Assembly: GCA_023014485.1 (NCBI GenBank)
Contig: JAJOZX010012247.1
Location: 1-64,000 of the forward strand
DNA: 64,000 nt
Direction of reading: 5' to 3'
Origin: Bathynomus jamesi
Taxonomy: Eukaryota; Arthropoda; Malacostraca; Isopoda; Cirolanidae
The position numbers and the translations under genes were made by a program. The notes under the pieces are model-generated. The model was not told the origin of the DNA and searched no databases. It was given only the letters and a program-made list of their open reading frames with translations. Shown in pieces: positions 1 through 10,851 of the stretch; within the stretch, counting starts at the first letter, position 1; every line of letters begins with the position of its first letter.

Positions 1-558
1 TTTTTTCCCGCAGGACCCTAAGGTGACCATTGGACGTTCAACACCCGAGTGAACATAACTGTCAGAGCGTGCAGTGTGTGCACACACTTCGTTCGTGAAC
101 ACAATCAGAGGCCACGCAAGTCAATATGTCAGGTTCGATGGAGCAATTGAAACTCGGGTTGCTTGCGCTGCGTTGGGGAGGCACATCGAGCTTGTGCAGA
201 CAGGATTCAGAGAATTCGTCACGCTGATCACAAACTCAAAGTTCCAGGTTTGAAAACCCTGTATCTGTGGCTGGGGTGGCACAACGCTTGAATATCTGTG
301 AAAAAACTGTCAAAGAAGAGTGTGCAAGCGGACCTGAGCGGGAGCGTTACCGATTTTGCGGACAAAAAGCGAAGTGGTCGCAAGCGCAATTTTCGGAGCG
401 GACGTTCATTTTCTTGCGAACGCAGGCCAAGCGCCGACACAACCCACTCAGAAAAATTCGAAAAACGGCTCAATAAACATTTTATAAAGGTTGTGTTGAA
501 TGTATGGTCACCTTAGGGTCTTGGGGAAAAAAAGGGTAAAGACTTTTGAAACACCCTT
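1..558. mobile_element. Mariner-type element, left edge cut by window start
   Basis: Bases 1-44 and 491-533 are imperfect inverted repeats built on CCTAAGGTGACCAT. The right repeat continues outward to a GGGTGTTTC-type tip that ends at about 558 and is followed by TA. Polinton copy B near 55021-55030 has the same flanking sequence without this element, so the insertion site is a TA, as for Tc1/mariner. The outer tip of the left repeat must lie just before the window. The interior has no intact frame. A short stretch at about 120-200 loosely resembles the C-terminal tail of DDE_3-type transposases, which is weak evidence. I read it as a non-autonomous or deleted mariner of roughly 0.6 kb. Confidence 0.7.
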
Positions 559-560
559 TA

Positions 561-1230
561 TAGAGATACAGCTCTTCAGGGTGAACAGTGTAGGCAAGCT
601 CTGCCCTGTACCGCTCAAGTGCTTTGTACCAAAGTTCGGATATTTCGAAGAATCTAAACCTTTTAAATATGCATCCAGCTCTAGACCATTCTCGCCTTGT
701 TCATTCCTACATTCGATAAATCCGTCGAGCAGAGCGGTGTATGCGTATTCAAGAACCGTGTCAAAATAAATCATATCCGTAACACGAGCGTCTAATATAG
801 GCTTCAGCTTGCGGAATCCGACGATTTCAAACATTCTGTCGAGGATGAAACGGTTTCGCGTAGGGACAAGAACGTTATTATCAGATGCATTCTTCCACAT
901 CAGTCGTATATCAATGCATGGCTGATCGTTATTTATACACAACGTGCAAACAACGGCATATGAGGGGGCATCACTAATCTGCTCTCTTCTTGTACCTACA
1001 CCTGCAGGTATTTTATAACGGTCCTCTCCCCACTTCTCAACTATCACGAAGACTCTATTCATCTCCTCAACACTTAAATAAATAACATTACGTTTACCAG
1101 AGTTTGCTTGCCTGCAAATCGTTTCAAGTACATAGTTAATGGTGCCGGTTTCACGCCTGAACACGCGCAATGACTTCGTCACGGAGACATCGTACGAGGC
1201 GTTGAGAATGCTTCTCAAAGGAAGTTCCAT
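561..1230 (-). pseudogene. Polinton accessory protein, function unknown (copy A)
   Basis: A frame of about 220 codons on the minus strand begins at the ATG at 1228-1230 (first residues MELPLRSI). Its central block (MNRVFVIVEKWGEDRYKIP) is nearly identical in copy B at 55041-55385, so it is a real element gene and not a chance frame. In copy B the gene ends with TAA at 55021-55023. Here the last bases of the gene are displaced by the mariner element, so the frame reads into that insertion. Upstream codons to 1461 are open but lie in a GC-rich tandem repeat and are probably not translated. I recognise no domain. It sits at the far end of the element from the capsid genes, next to another accessory gene in the same direction. 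Confidence 0.6.
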
Positions 1231-1269
1231 CGTATTCGCACGTCCAGTCGGTTCAAGCTCTGAGATGAC

Positions 1270-1455
1270 TATGAGCCACAGGTGGACGGATCGGCTCGAC
1301 GGGCGGAGTGAGTCACGCTGATGAAACGTGTACGGGTTTGTTCGAACTCGTGTGTTTCGGAGGGGTGAGGTACACGGGTGGGGGCTCGCTGGGGGGAGCG
1401 AGTCACACCATAAACTGCTGAAGCGTGTACAGGCTTGTTCGAACACTTGTGCCCT
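1270..1455. repeat. Degenerate tandem repeat upstream of Polinton accessory gene
   Basis: Two diverged units of roughly 90-100 bp share the blocks GAGTCAC, TGTAC and TTGTTCGAAC. They lie between two minus-strand Polinton genes and are also present in copy B at about 55530-55690, so they belong to the element. Position directly upstream of the 561-1230 gene suggests a promoter or spacer, but nothing in the sequence proves it. Confidence 0.5.
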
Positions 1456-1534
1456 GGACAAACAGAATTTTCCGCTACATGAAGCAATACCGGCTTTAAT
1501 GTTTTATCACTCACCAGACGTTCATTTCCACAAA

Positions 1535-2124
1535 CTAAACATCTTCACAATCCGGTGCACTATTTGAGAGAAACATATGCCCATATTTATCCTTTTTGTT
1601 TAACAAGCGATACTCGTCTCTAAAGTCTGTTAAAAACTCACACAGCCCATTAGCCACAACCTCACTACAAACCTCGTCATGATATATATTAATATAGTGG
1701 TAAAAATACTTAAGATTCTCCATGATGACAAGATTTACATTCTCAACCGTAGGGTACGAGTAGTCGGTATGATGTAACATGACATAATATCGCTTGTTCC
1801 ACCACTCATCAACAAGACTCACTATCCATAACCGTTGCTTATCTTCTGAACGTGTTGTTTCTTCTACTTCGCGGTATATGTGAGCCTTTATAAAGGTTAG
1901 GTCTACAACATACTTCAATACATCGTTTGTACTACGAAATCCTACAATGCCCTCGCCAGAATACCCGTAGAGTATTTGAACATCTTGGTCCTTCGCACGG
2001 CTCAATGTAGCCTTAAAAGTATCAAAGGAGGGGGAATAGGGAGTTTTTCAGTATCCACCACATCTTGGCACTTTGCCGAATACCACTTCATAAACGTTGA
2101 ACACGCAATATTAAAGGTAGCCAT
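1535..2124 (-). pseudogene. Polinton accessory protein 2, function unknown (copy A)
   Basis: The start is the ATG at 2122-2124, by comparison with copy B, where the N-terminus (MATFNIACSTF) is open. In copy A a small indel in the G-run near 2027-2037 breaks the frame; downstream 1535-2005 is open for 156 codons. Copy B has the reverse state: its N-terminal half is intact and a 4-bp tandem duplication near 55950 breaks the second half. The ancestral protein was therefore about 195 residues. It is rich in aromatic residues (YYVMLHH, YFYHYINIY) and has no signal peptide or membrane segment that I can see. No family is recognised. A GC-rich stretch (GTGGGCGGAGC) at 2221-2231 lies upstream and may be its promoter. 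Confidence 0.6.
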
Positions 2125-2279
2125 TACTATTTTTCTCTACGCGGGAGAATACACGTCAACTGAGCACGCAGGGATAGAGATATGCTCAGGTAGTGGCAGG
2201 AGTCACGTGCCGATCTTACAGTGGGCGGAGCTTAGCTTTTTACTGTACACACACGCACGCACGCAAAGGAGAAAATGAA

Positions 2280-2490
2280 ACCTTAATTGAAACAAATATA
2301 CGTGATAAATAAACATATCGTTAACAATACACTATATATAAATACAATCAAGGATTAAGGTAACCAAAGGGTACGGTATCATAGGTACCAGGCACCTGGT
2401 AACGCTTCCTATAGGTGTTACGGCCCTTCGTGCCCCTAAGTTCCTTCACACACCCCAGTTTCTGCGCCCGAAAATTGTGCGTCCCCACAG
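2280..2490. other. Intergenic Polinton spacer
   Basis: Non-coding spacer between the accessory genes and the polymerase 3' end. It is conserved in copy B (56540-56720). I see no gene in it. A short inverted motif, GGTACCAGGCACCTGGTAAC, lies at about 2384-2403 and in copy B, and could be a structural or 3'-end signal. Confidence 0.4.
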
Positions 2491-5400
2491 TCAGTTGGGG
2501 TGCTGGTCACCCTCATCTTCCAAGCACACTAGATCCTTCAACGAGTCAAAGTTAACGACTCGACGGTTCGCATGGTTAAGCGTGATACCCTTAGCCTTCA
2601 CGATATACTTCATATCATCCCCTACCCTCACCCGTACCCCATAGGTTTTTGGCCCTGTTGACACAAACGAGTCTGCGTATGCACCATCACCATACTCATC
2701 CTTGATCTCGTCAGTTAGCTCTCCGAGGAATTCCCCAATAGCAGGCATGTATTCACCTTCCCTCGCTGTGAATATCACGCTATCTGTGTCAGCGTACAGC
2801 ACCCTCTCCAAGAGAGTGCAGTAGACCCCAAAGTTTGATGCGGGCGTAGGCCGTTGTGAAACTGGCTACAGGTATGTTTGTAACCCGTGAGGTATCTGTG
2901 GCCAGTTCGGTGATGTTGTACTTTATTATGTAAGTATTACCTACATTCACGATCTCCATAACCTCTTTATCGGGAGCGTTGGCATAATCCCAGACTTCAC
3001 TATAACTTTGTGCCAAATGGACGTTCCCTTTGCCGGTATTCTGTGCAAATTTCCCCAAAGACTGTTTAGACAACTTTGCACTAAAGCGCTTGCCAGGATT
3101 CTTAACAATTTGGGATCGGTCAAGCTGTATACCTTCATGGGCACGGTAACGCTGAATATAAGCCGTTTTTTCATCTTCGGTATCAACCCCTCGCGGATAT
3201 CCTGATGCTTCTACTTATCCTTCAAAAAAGCGTTTATATATGGTGTGAAAAGGTTGGGTAGCTTCTGAAACCTCCACACCTCATGTATCTTCAATATTCT
3301 ATACCCATGGCGAACGGCTAGGGCCAGCTCAGGGCTTGTATATACACCTCTGATCTTACGCTGGTTGGTTGTATGGTCACAATCACCGTTGTTCTCTTCT
3401 GCGCACTTCACGCACAGGGGAAACATGAGCTTGTGATCTATAACGACGGGTAAGATCGGCATCCATAAATCGCGAGGGGGAGCACGTCTACGAAAGAGAG
3501 TCCAAAGTAGCGCTCATTCAAGTTAGCTGAAAACTCCTCGATGGTTGGTATGGTGGGACCCACCATTTTTTCAGGCGCACCTACGGGGTACGGATTGTTC
3601 TTCATCACGTAGGGGTATAAAGAGCAGAAGTCGTAGTAGTGGAGTTTCACGCCCTCCGTAGGCGGAAAGTATAGCTTGAATGGGTTTGTGCGCCCTCCAA
3701 ACAAGCTGTCACCGCATTTGAGGGGGTCCAACACCATTGAACGTTTGATGGCCTTATTTCTTCACGGTACTGGCATCTGTTTCCATCCGTGCATCATACT
3801 CATGCTCCCACACGATTTTGTGAGTGAACTGGGAGCCTATAAGTTGATCACGGTTACGGGTCCATGCGAGGCTGTCGGCGGGGGATCTTCCATAAAGGTC
3901 CCCTGTGACGGCACATTCAGCGCGCGGGCATCCATGCCACCAGCAGCCGTTAAAGGAATACACAGTCTTCTCACCAGTGGCTGGATCCTCACTTAGGCCG
4001 TCAACCCAAAAACACGACCATTGACCTTAACGGGTACTTCACCCGTGTTGCGGGCATGTTTTATGTATACCCCGGTCTGTTGCTGTAGGTGTATGAGCCA
4101 GTAAATAGCCTTGTGCCCATAACTGCGGGGGTTGTTTCTGTGAATGATTGCTAAGGTGTCTTTAGGCATGAAGTTATTCTTGAACACTGTAAAACATAAT
4201 GAGGCGATCGTGGTCGCGACTTGCAGCGGATCGCATTTGAAACGGGTTATGTACATCCTTCTAAAGGCTTGAAAGCATACTCTAAGTACACGTACGTCAT
4301 TCACGCAATAACGTTCACATTCATCGGCTATATTGTATGGATTAGCTTCATTAAAACTGTTGTAGTAGCGGTCAAAATCTTCACGCTCACTATCACTCAT
4401 GTTGGTGTAGTTAAAGTAATGTTTGGGTGGAGGTAGTCCTACGTAATTCAAAGTTTCGTTAGTGAGGAATGTGTAAGGGAAATACCCTTTTGAAACTTCA
4501 GCGGCTACGCCCATGACCTTGGGCAGCTTTGCTAATTTACAAGGTGTGAACAGCAGGGTGTCTTTAAACTGTACATTACCTCTTATCTGCATCTGTATTA
4601 GTTTGTTGCCTCTTTTCAAGGGATCACCTGTAAATATCGCAGACGACTCGTGTTCAAGCAGCTCCTTATAAAGGAACTGTGTGTCAAATTTCGCCCCGTT
4701 ATGGGCAAGAATATACAGTCATTTTTTTAACTTGTCCGCTAATTTGACAATATAGGATACAAAGAGTTTCACAGGGCTGTCGTGTGCATTCGTTTTAAAA
4801 CGTTTGTCCGTTTTCCACATTTGTGGCACTCATCACACTCGATCTCCATGCACTCATCACAGATAGTCTGACTTACGAGTAAATGTGGAATGACCTCTTT
4901 GGTTTCAGCGTTCGTGTAAGTTTCTATATCGTAGTACACGGTTATACAAGGGCTATTTTTAGGCTTAGCATCTTTCATATAACATACATGCTTCACTCCA
5001 TCCGCCTTATATTTTTCATGACATGTAGAACAGTGAATTTCATCGCATTTATGTTTGAAATTCCCCCAATTATCCATCATGTGAAACATACCGCACTTAC
5101 AAATCCTCATTTTCCTGCAAGTGCCATTTGATTTATGGAGCTCAAAGCATTTATTATTGAAAAATGTACGTCTACACACATTACATTCCCTCTTCTCGGT
5201 TTCAACTACACGACTTTCACATTTGGGGCTTTTACACTGCTCACATACCATGTAGCAATCCTTACAATGTTTCACCATATCATCAGCAAACTCGAGACAA
5301 CCCTTACACAAATCATGATGCCTTCCATATTTTCGACTTTTATCATAACTGGCGTAGAGAGCCCTTATGTTACGGATGGGGAGATACGATGTTCCTGACA

Positions 5401-6488
5401 ATCCTAAAATAAGTAGAGGTCTTGTACGATATCTCACGCTGCTTTTAAAAACATACACAGTCCTCCGACGATCATCCATTCCAAATATGACTATACGTGC
5501 ATTCATTTCCTGCTCAACCCTTCTCAGTTCTTCAGGACCCATATTACACTCCAACTCAAGCTTACAATCTGAAGCCAGTTTACGGGCACGCTGCACAACC
5601 GTGGGCAGCCAAATTTTTTGCGTCCAAGTATTTAGCACAGTGAACATATTGCTATAAAACCACAACCACGATCGACGTTTAAATGCTTTCTGTAAATAAC
5701 CGGAGAATTGAAATTAAGAGTATAAGGTGTGGCACTATGACCCGCAACCCGGAATACTCTGTTAATATCTACCATGAAGTTGTCCATATTGAAGGATGTA
5801 CCACTTTGAGATGCTTGCATTATACGGCCCAAGATATATTCTATGTCTACAGCCGCCAAACGTCTGAACGGTATTACCACCCAAAAATCGTCCTCTTCAT
5901 CTGACCCGAACCTGAAGGATAACTTCGTCCGGAGTTCACGTTCGTCGCGGTTCTGAAGAGCAAACTCCACAATACGTTCAACTACGCGTCGCAGTCCGTT
6001 GGTATACAGGGATCCAGGGTCAACCCTGACCACGTGCCGATTTCTAGTCAGGGCAGGGGTGGGGGTAGCGGTGCGCACCAACTCGAATGTTATACCATCC
6101 TCCACAGTATGAGAAGCTGCTGTGGAGGAAGTACCCGGAACTGAACATTGGGGCATATTTGAGGAAGGTACTATTGTGGGGTTGTGTCGTAAGACGTAGA
6201 GGGTTGGGGTCTATTACTGGGGCTAACAACCGGAGCAATCCTGGCACGCTTTATACCTGACGTGGAGGGCTCTTCATCATGCTTCCGCTTTGAACTGCCG
6301 CATGCTACAGATGTCGCTGGTGAGGGTTCGTCAGCGGGGAAGGGTTCTGTAGCTGCACGGTCATCGGGTTCGTCTGTTATATCGATGATGGGGTGCTGTA
6401 CATCGTCGTCATTCACGGTTCTGTGGAAGAAGAAAACAAAATATAAGGAACAACATTCAAAATTTGTAATATTTTGTAAATGACCCAC
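2491..6488 (-). pseudogene. PolB: Polinton protein-primed family B DNA polymerase (copy A)
   Basis: This enzyme replicates the element from a protein primer. Reading on the minus strand, motifs appear in the right order but in several frames: an N-terminal low-complexity region (6171-6488), an N-terminal domain (5632-6156), a Cys/His-rich zinc-binding stretch with many CxxC pairs (about 4900-5310), Exo I (YYDIETYT, near 4940), Exo II (LAHNGAKFD, near 4690), Exo III (YCVNDVRVL, near 4300), Pol A (YDFCSLYPYV, near 3620), motif B (SLWG, near 3050) and motif C (LYADTDSVIF, near 2790). Catalytic residues survive, but at least seven frame breaks or stops separate the blocks, for example near 5650, 4720, 3970, 3740, 3450 and 2810. 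A splice acceptor (CTTCTTCCACAG on the minus strand) ends at 6421, so the first exon may lie further upstream. Confidence 0.93.
6420..6450 (-). promoter_or_regulatory. Candidate 3' splice site in PolB N-terminal region
   Basis: On the minus strand a pyrimidine-rich tract runs straight into CAG at 6423-6421, and the following codons continue the acidic, Ser/Pro-rich N-terminal region of PolB. This is a good match to an intron 3' end. No donor was identified with confidence. Confidence 0.4.
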
Positions 6489-6510
6489 TTAGGGGTGTGA
6501 CGTGTTAGAG

Positions 6511-7109
6511 ATGGAATCTGTAGAAAAATTCAGGTTCAAGCCCCTCCACATGTATTATATCTGGCCCTACAGGATGTGGAAAAACTGTGTTTATGCTTAA
6601 AATCATTAAAGATAAGGGGAACATGTTCTCAAAATTTGTATCAGTCAGTGTTCAACGAGTACCAAGATGAAATTTTGTTCCACAAGGGTGTCTATGACCT
6701 TAATTCGTTAAAAGGTAATGAGCATACAGTTATTGTAATTAACGATCTCATGTTGGAAATGGATAAAACGTTTGCCGAGACATTTACAGTGTTCTCCCAC
6801 CATCTTAACATAAGCGTATTCTTCATCAACCAGAATCTATTTTTAAAAAATAGATACATGCGCGATGTGTCGCTAAATACACAATATCTAGTCTTATTCG
6901 CACAACGTAGAGATGTGTCACAAATTGGGGTATTAGCCAATCAAATGTTCCCGAATCAACGTAAGGAGTTTTTGGAGGTTTATAAAGAAGCCACAAGCCA
7001 GCGTTATGGATATTTGCTTTGTGACCTTCACCCGCGAAACACGTTTAGGGTGCTTCTAAGAACGAATATATTCCCAAGCGAACCTGAAACGGTGTATATT
7101 CCAGAATGA
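6511..7109 (+). pseudogene. ATP: Polinton genome-packaging ATPase (FtsK/HerA, A32-like)
   Basis: The protein would pump element DNA into a capsid. The Walker A motif GPTGCGKT is encoded at about 6563-6586, in a different frame from the rest. The long frame 6576-7109 carries Walker B (VIVINDLML, near 6730), then QNLF, and the conserved C-terminal block FLEVYKEATSQRYGYLLCDL near 6970. The candidate start is the ATG at 6511. Frame breaks lie between that ATG and Walker A and again near 6640. Its length of about 200 residues fits the family. It is divergent from PolB and overlaps the next gene by 4 bp (stop at 7107-7109, ATG at 7106). Confidence 0.88.
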
Positions 7110-7429
7110 CAAATAGGCTGAAGAAATATCGTGAATTAATAAAAATCTATCAACGATTGCCCCGGGCACTGCAACAGATGTTTGTTAAAAATATCGACTC
7201 CGACTTTTTAAAATGCATCTGTGAAATCTGTCTTAATGTTATAAAATGTAATGTACCAATGAAACCCTCTCAGAAGGCTCGCTTACGTCGTTACAAGAAC
7301 ATAATACGAGCGCTCGCTCATAAAAGTCAAACTGTGGGTAAGAAAAAGCGGATTATTGTACAAAGAGGAGGATCATTCCTACCCATCTTATTTTCAGTTT
7401 TGGGTCCTTTACTGACTAGATTAATATAA
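7106..7429 (+). CDS. Conserved small Polinton protein (about 107 residues)
   Basis: One of the few intact frames in copy A. It has a basic N-terminus, a central IxEICLNVIK block, a lysine/arginine-rich middle and a hydrophobic C-terminus (GGSFLPILFSVLGPLLTRLI) that could be a membrane segment or amphipathic helix. Proteins with the pattern ICECxLNVL...GGFLxxLL are common between the ATPase and integrase genes of arthropod Polintons, and this matches. The biochemical role is not known to me. The start ATG overlaps the ATPase stop, and its own stop overlaps the ATG at 7429, so the three genes were probably co-transcribed. Confidence 0.7.
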   Translation: MTNRLKKYRELIKIYQRLPRALQQMFVKNIDSDFLKCICEICLNVIKCNVPMKPSQKARLRRYKNIIRALAHKSQTVGKKKRIIVQRGGSFLPILFSVLGPLLTRLI

Positions 7430-8176
7430 TGAAGAAGGTGGTTGTGATTCCGCACGAGGTGTATGCTTCATTGCAAAGTTCAAAGATTCCAGACACGGCT
7501 CTAGAACCCCGTAAAAGCAGTCTTAAAAGAATGGAAAGCGAGTTGCTAGCACTTAAACAGTGAAAAGTCACCTGATGAGAAAAGGCTTTTGTAACAAGAG
7601 GCTTTGCAGAAGTTTCTTCATGAGTACGAAGATTATAAGAATCCGACAGAGGTCCCCGTGGTTATTATGCACAGCGCGATTAGCGCTGAGCATGGCGACA
7701 TAGGACCGGGCCCCGACGTTAGAGATGACCAACCAAAGAACAACGGAACACAACACATCGAACATGTGCTAAAAAACAGTCTCCCACATACATTGAGGAA
7801 TAAAGGCTTAAGTCTTTATAATCTATTGAGTGAGGACCCCATCATACAGTGGGCCGATACAGGCGAGGTCATTGTTGAAGGAACAAGGGTACAAGGATCC
7901 AATATCGTTGATATTGTTCATGATCTGGTGAGAAAGTGGGACAGACCCTCACCAACAGGATGGAAGCATATTAAAGCAAGACTACAACAAATAAATGTCC
8001 CCAAAACATTGATAGGTAATCTGAATAGGTTAAAAGACCTGGATCAAGTCTCGCATGTGTCACAACTGAGTACGCCATCGCCCCCAGCAGCAGCATCTCT
8101 GAAGAAGAGAAAGAAGAGAACAAACGGCCAACCTTATCCACGTGTCTCTAAAATACGCAAATGGCTAACATATTAA
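7429..8176 (+). pseudogene. Conserved Polinton structural or accessory protein, two frame lesions
   Basis: The N-terminal 44 codons (start MKKVVVIPHEVYASL) end at a stop at 7561-7563. The same protein resumes in another frame right after it, with one further in-frame stop at 7592-7594, and then runs open to 8176. The C-terminal part has an ISWxxxGEVxxxGxxIxGSNIVDLV-type block (here IIQWADTGEVIVEG...GSNIVDIVHDLV) followed by a GWxxxxxxLxxxNVP block and a lysine-rich tail (KKRKKR). I know this as a recurrent Polinton gene upstream of the integrase but cannot assign a function. It overlaps the integrase start at 8161 in a different frame. Confidence 0.7.
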
Positions 8177-9156
8177 GTAAACGCTATTATGACATTTCTA
8201 ACCCCGCCTCCTATGGTGGCGTTAATAGACTGTACAGAGGTGTTTACGGAGTAGGAAAAAAGATGTTGAGCGGTTTTTGCGGGAACAGGATGCTTATACA
8301 CTTCATAAACCGGTGAGAAAAAGGTTTAAAACGGCCAAGACAACCGCGGATTCGATTGACTCTATTTGGCAAGCGGATTTAACAGACATGCAAAGATATT
8401 CAGTGTATAATGACGGATACCGCTACATCCTATTCATAATAGATGTATTCTCTAGATATCTGTGGCTAATTCCCTGAAAAATAAATCGCCTGAAACAGTT
8501 GCTAAAGCGACCAAAACGTTGATGTTAAAAGAAGAAAGGGTTCCTGGCTATTTTTGTACGGATATGGGGAAAGAATTTATAGGTCGCGCTTTTCAGAACA
8601 TGCTGACAGAGTTTAATATCAGTTACTACACTAGCAGTTCTATACATAAGGCCTCTTTAGCTGAAAGAGTTCAACGTACCATAAAGGAACGCATGCATCG
8701 CTATTTTACACATAAAAAACATACAGATATATAAACGTTCTCGGGTCATTGGCATCATCATACAACCGTTCACACCACCGTACGATTGGCACAACACCTA
8801 ACGAAGTTTTAGAAAGAGGTGCGCTGCCAGAGGTGAGAAGAGATGGAGCACCGCCACCACACTCTACACATTTCAAAATCAATGATTATGTAAGGCTATC
8901 ACGTTCGGGAAATAAATTCGCGAAGGGATTTGAGCAAGGATGGACACGTGAGATTTTTAAAGTTCGTGCTATGAGACCTAAAGGTGAGATAATGATGTAT
9001 TACGTTGAAGATTTGAATGGGGAAGAGATCGTTGGAGGCTTTTACCGCGAGGAGTTGCAGAAAGTAACATTTAATTTAGGAAAAAGTGTGTTTAAAATTG
9101 AAAAAATTTTAGTCAGCAAAGATTCAAGAAAGAGAAAAGTGTACCTGGTGAAATAG
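8161..9156 (+). pseudogene. INT: Polinton retroviral-type integrase (rve DDE, chromo/SH3-like tail)
   Basis: The enzyme would insert element DNA into the host genome. The rve core is clear: first Asp in QADLTDM (about 8370), second in FCTDMGKEF (about 8555), catalytic Glu in SLAERVQRTIKERM (about 8660), followed by NRSHHRTIGTTPNEV and a C-terminal chromo- or SH3-like fold (DYVRLSR...WTREIFKV...YYVEDLNGEEI). The start at 8161 gives a typical N-terminus (KRYYDISNPASYGGVNRLYR). Three single-base frame changes are visible, near 8262, 8475 and 8728, so the copy cannot make enzyme as it stands. Catalytic residues are all retained. Confidence 0.92.
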
Positions 9157-9227
9157 CTGGGTTACCCAGAACGCTTCAATACCTATATAAAAGCTGCTGC
9201 AATAATGAAGCTTAAATAGTATGCAAC

Positions 9228-10082
9228 ATGGCGCCTAGCCACTTCTATGTCACACTCCCGTCCTTTTCTCTGTCTGTACATCCTAACAACACCCTGGCTA
9301 ACTTTGTGACAGAACTCCCCGAACCCATTGAATTGGAGCGTGATTCGTGTGAGGTGAATTTATGTGAACTCCAGTTAGTCTCCAAATTTTTAACTCTTGA
9401 AAATGAACAAATCATATTTCTGATCCTTAGAAGAATCGATGAGTGCGAAAAATTAGACATAACCTTAGACGATACTATGCGATCAGTACTCTTCGGTGAG
9501 GACAGTACTATAGCACAAATGTTTCGCTAGGAATCGGCCATTATGATACAGCCATAGACATTGTGACGGGGTTAAACAAGAGTCTTGAAAAGTCGTACCT
9601 GACAAACGATTTACTTTTGAAGTCGTAAACATAGACACGCCTGCATGCACATTGAAGTTAAAATCAACGCTTAGTAGAAATATTAAAGATAAAGAGCTGT
9701 TCACAATTGTGGCTGAGGGCCGATATAGCGCAGCTCTCCAAAGAGATACCTTTCACGAGGACAGCATGACTTGTCCAGCTTAATGTATCAATTGAAGATG
9801 GAGAAATTGGGTGAAAGCTCTCCACCTCCAGACATGTGCTATATTTACAGCAATATCGTAGAGCACCAATTTGTTGGGGACACCCAGGCGCGCCTGCTGC
9901 GCATTGCACACATCCCCAACCATAGAGGGAAAAGTTTGAGCATTACATATGACAAGCCCCATTATGTGAATGTTGCGACTAATCTATTAACCAACATCTC
10001 GATATATATAAGAACGATTGAGGGAAAAATTTCCCATTCGGTGATGGGAGCTTAACAGTGAAACTACATTTCGCCGTTTATA
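9228..10082 (+). pseudogene. mCP: Polinton minor capsid protein (penton, single jelly-roll)
   Basis: The N-terminus (HFYVTLPSFS...PNNTLANFVTELPEPIEL) is the hallmark start of the Polinton minor capsid protein, and the C-terminal block (YIYSNIVEHQFVGDTQARLL...ITYDKPHYVNV...KLHF) is the matching end. The length of about 285 codons fits the family. Frames change near 9530, between 9590 and 9700, near 9780 and near 10053, so it is broken. In the particle it would fill the five-fold vertices. It is followed directly by the small basic gene at 10083 and then by the major capsid gene, the usual Polinton morphogenesis block. Confidence 0.85.
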
Positions 10083-10411
10083 ATGACCCGAAGGCCATTC
10101 ACAGTCTATCGAGGAGAGATACCAGCGTGGGAGTGGCTTGGATCCATTTTTTCATCCATACTACGCACCGCTGTCCCACTGTGAAGAGGGGTGCCAGGTA
10201 CCTAGGGAGAAAGGCGTTACGAACAGGTTTTAACGCGGCAGAAGACATAATGGGTGGAACTAAGCCTAAATAAGCTCTAAAAAAATATTTAAAACGTACA
10301 CGGGACGAAATCATCAAAGATGCAAAGAGAAAAATGCGTGGTGGCGGAAATAAGAGATCTGCCAGGAAGAAGGGGTTGTCATTACGTGGCTCTAAACGTA
10401 AAAGGAAATAA
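10083..10411 (+). pseudogene. Small basic Polinton virion-type protein between penton and hexon genes
   Basis: A candidate ATG at 10083 opens a frame with an aromatic N-terminus and a short hydrophobic helix (SIFSSILRTAVPL). The frame then shifts near 10183 to continue as KRGARYLGRKALRTGFNAA, meets an in-frame TAA at 10271-10273, and ends in a strongly basic tail (KRKMRGGGNKRSARKKG...SKRKRK) with stop at 10411. The pattern 'hydrophobic helix, KRGxxxLGKKAL, basic tail' recurs at this position in animal Polintons. By position and composition it resembles small membrane-active or DNA-binding virion proteins such as adenoviral pVI or pX, but that is inference. Confidence 0.6.
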
Positions 10412-10542
10412 AAAAAGAAGTGCTCTAAGCGTATGAAACCTATGGCTGATCATTTTTTAACTGATATAAGCTGAGGACACTACTCTCACGAATCAGGCTG
10501 ATTACTAGTTGTCGAGAGAGGTGGCACTATTTCTGACTCGTC

Positions 10543-10803
10543 ATGGCGCCTTTCACCCATTCGTGTAGTTCACAATGCCGTAAATTGGAACTGTCCCTCT
10601 TTGATATGCCTCCCACTCAGGTCTCTATTGAGCATAGCGACTTTATTAAAATTAACCCATTAAACACAATTAGTTCGCCGAGTGGCCCTAAAGAATTCGT
10701 GATACCCAGCTCAGACCCTTACTTTTTTGACCCGAGCTGCATGCACATGTACGCTAAACTGCGTATAGCCCATTCAGATGGAGCATACTGCGATGATAGT
10801 TAA
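10543..10803 (+). pseudogene. MCP: Polinton major capsid protein, N-terminal stub only
   Basis: The 86-residue frame begins with CSSQCRKLELSLFDMPPTQ, then VSIEHSDFIKINPL and KEFVIPSS, ending near a conserved MHMYAKLRI block. This matches the N-terminus of the double-jelly-roll major capsid proteins of Polintons, often annotated in invertebrates as 'uncharacterized protein F54H12.2'. Family members have roughly 400-600 residues, so about four-fifths of the gene is missing. The next recognisable sequence, the protease N-terminus, starts only about 60 bp downstream, so the loss is an internal deletion with one endpoint near 10800. Without it no capsid can form. Confidence 0.82.
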
Positions 10804-10851
10804 TAATAGAAGCACTAATAGAAGTTAATCGTTTCAGGAACGTGGTCACAG

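Noticed and set aside
508..545. C-terminal extension of the Polinton accessory frame into the mariner element
   Set aside because: Copy B shows the true stop at the position corresponding to the insertion site; the extension is read-through into an inserted element.
1231..1461. N-terminal extension of the accessory protein upstream of MELPL
   Set aside because: It lies in a GC-rich tandem repeat, and the frame is not kept in copy B. The ATG at 1228-1230 is the better start.
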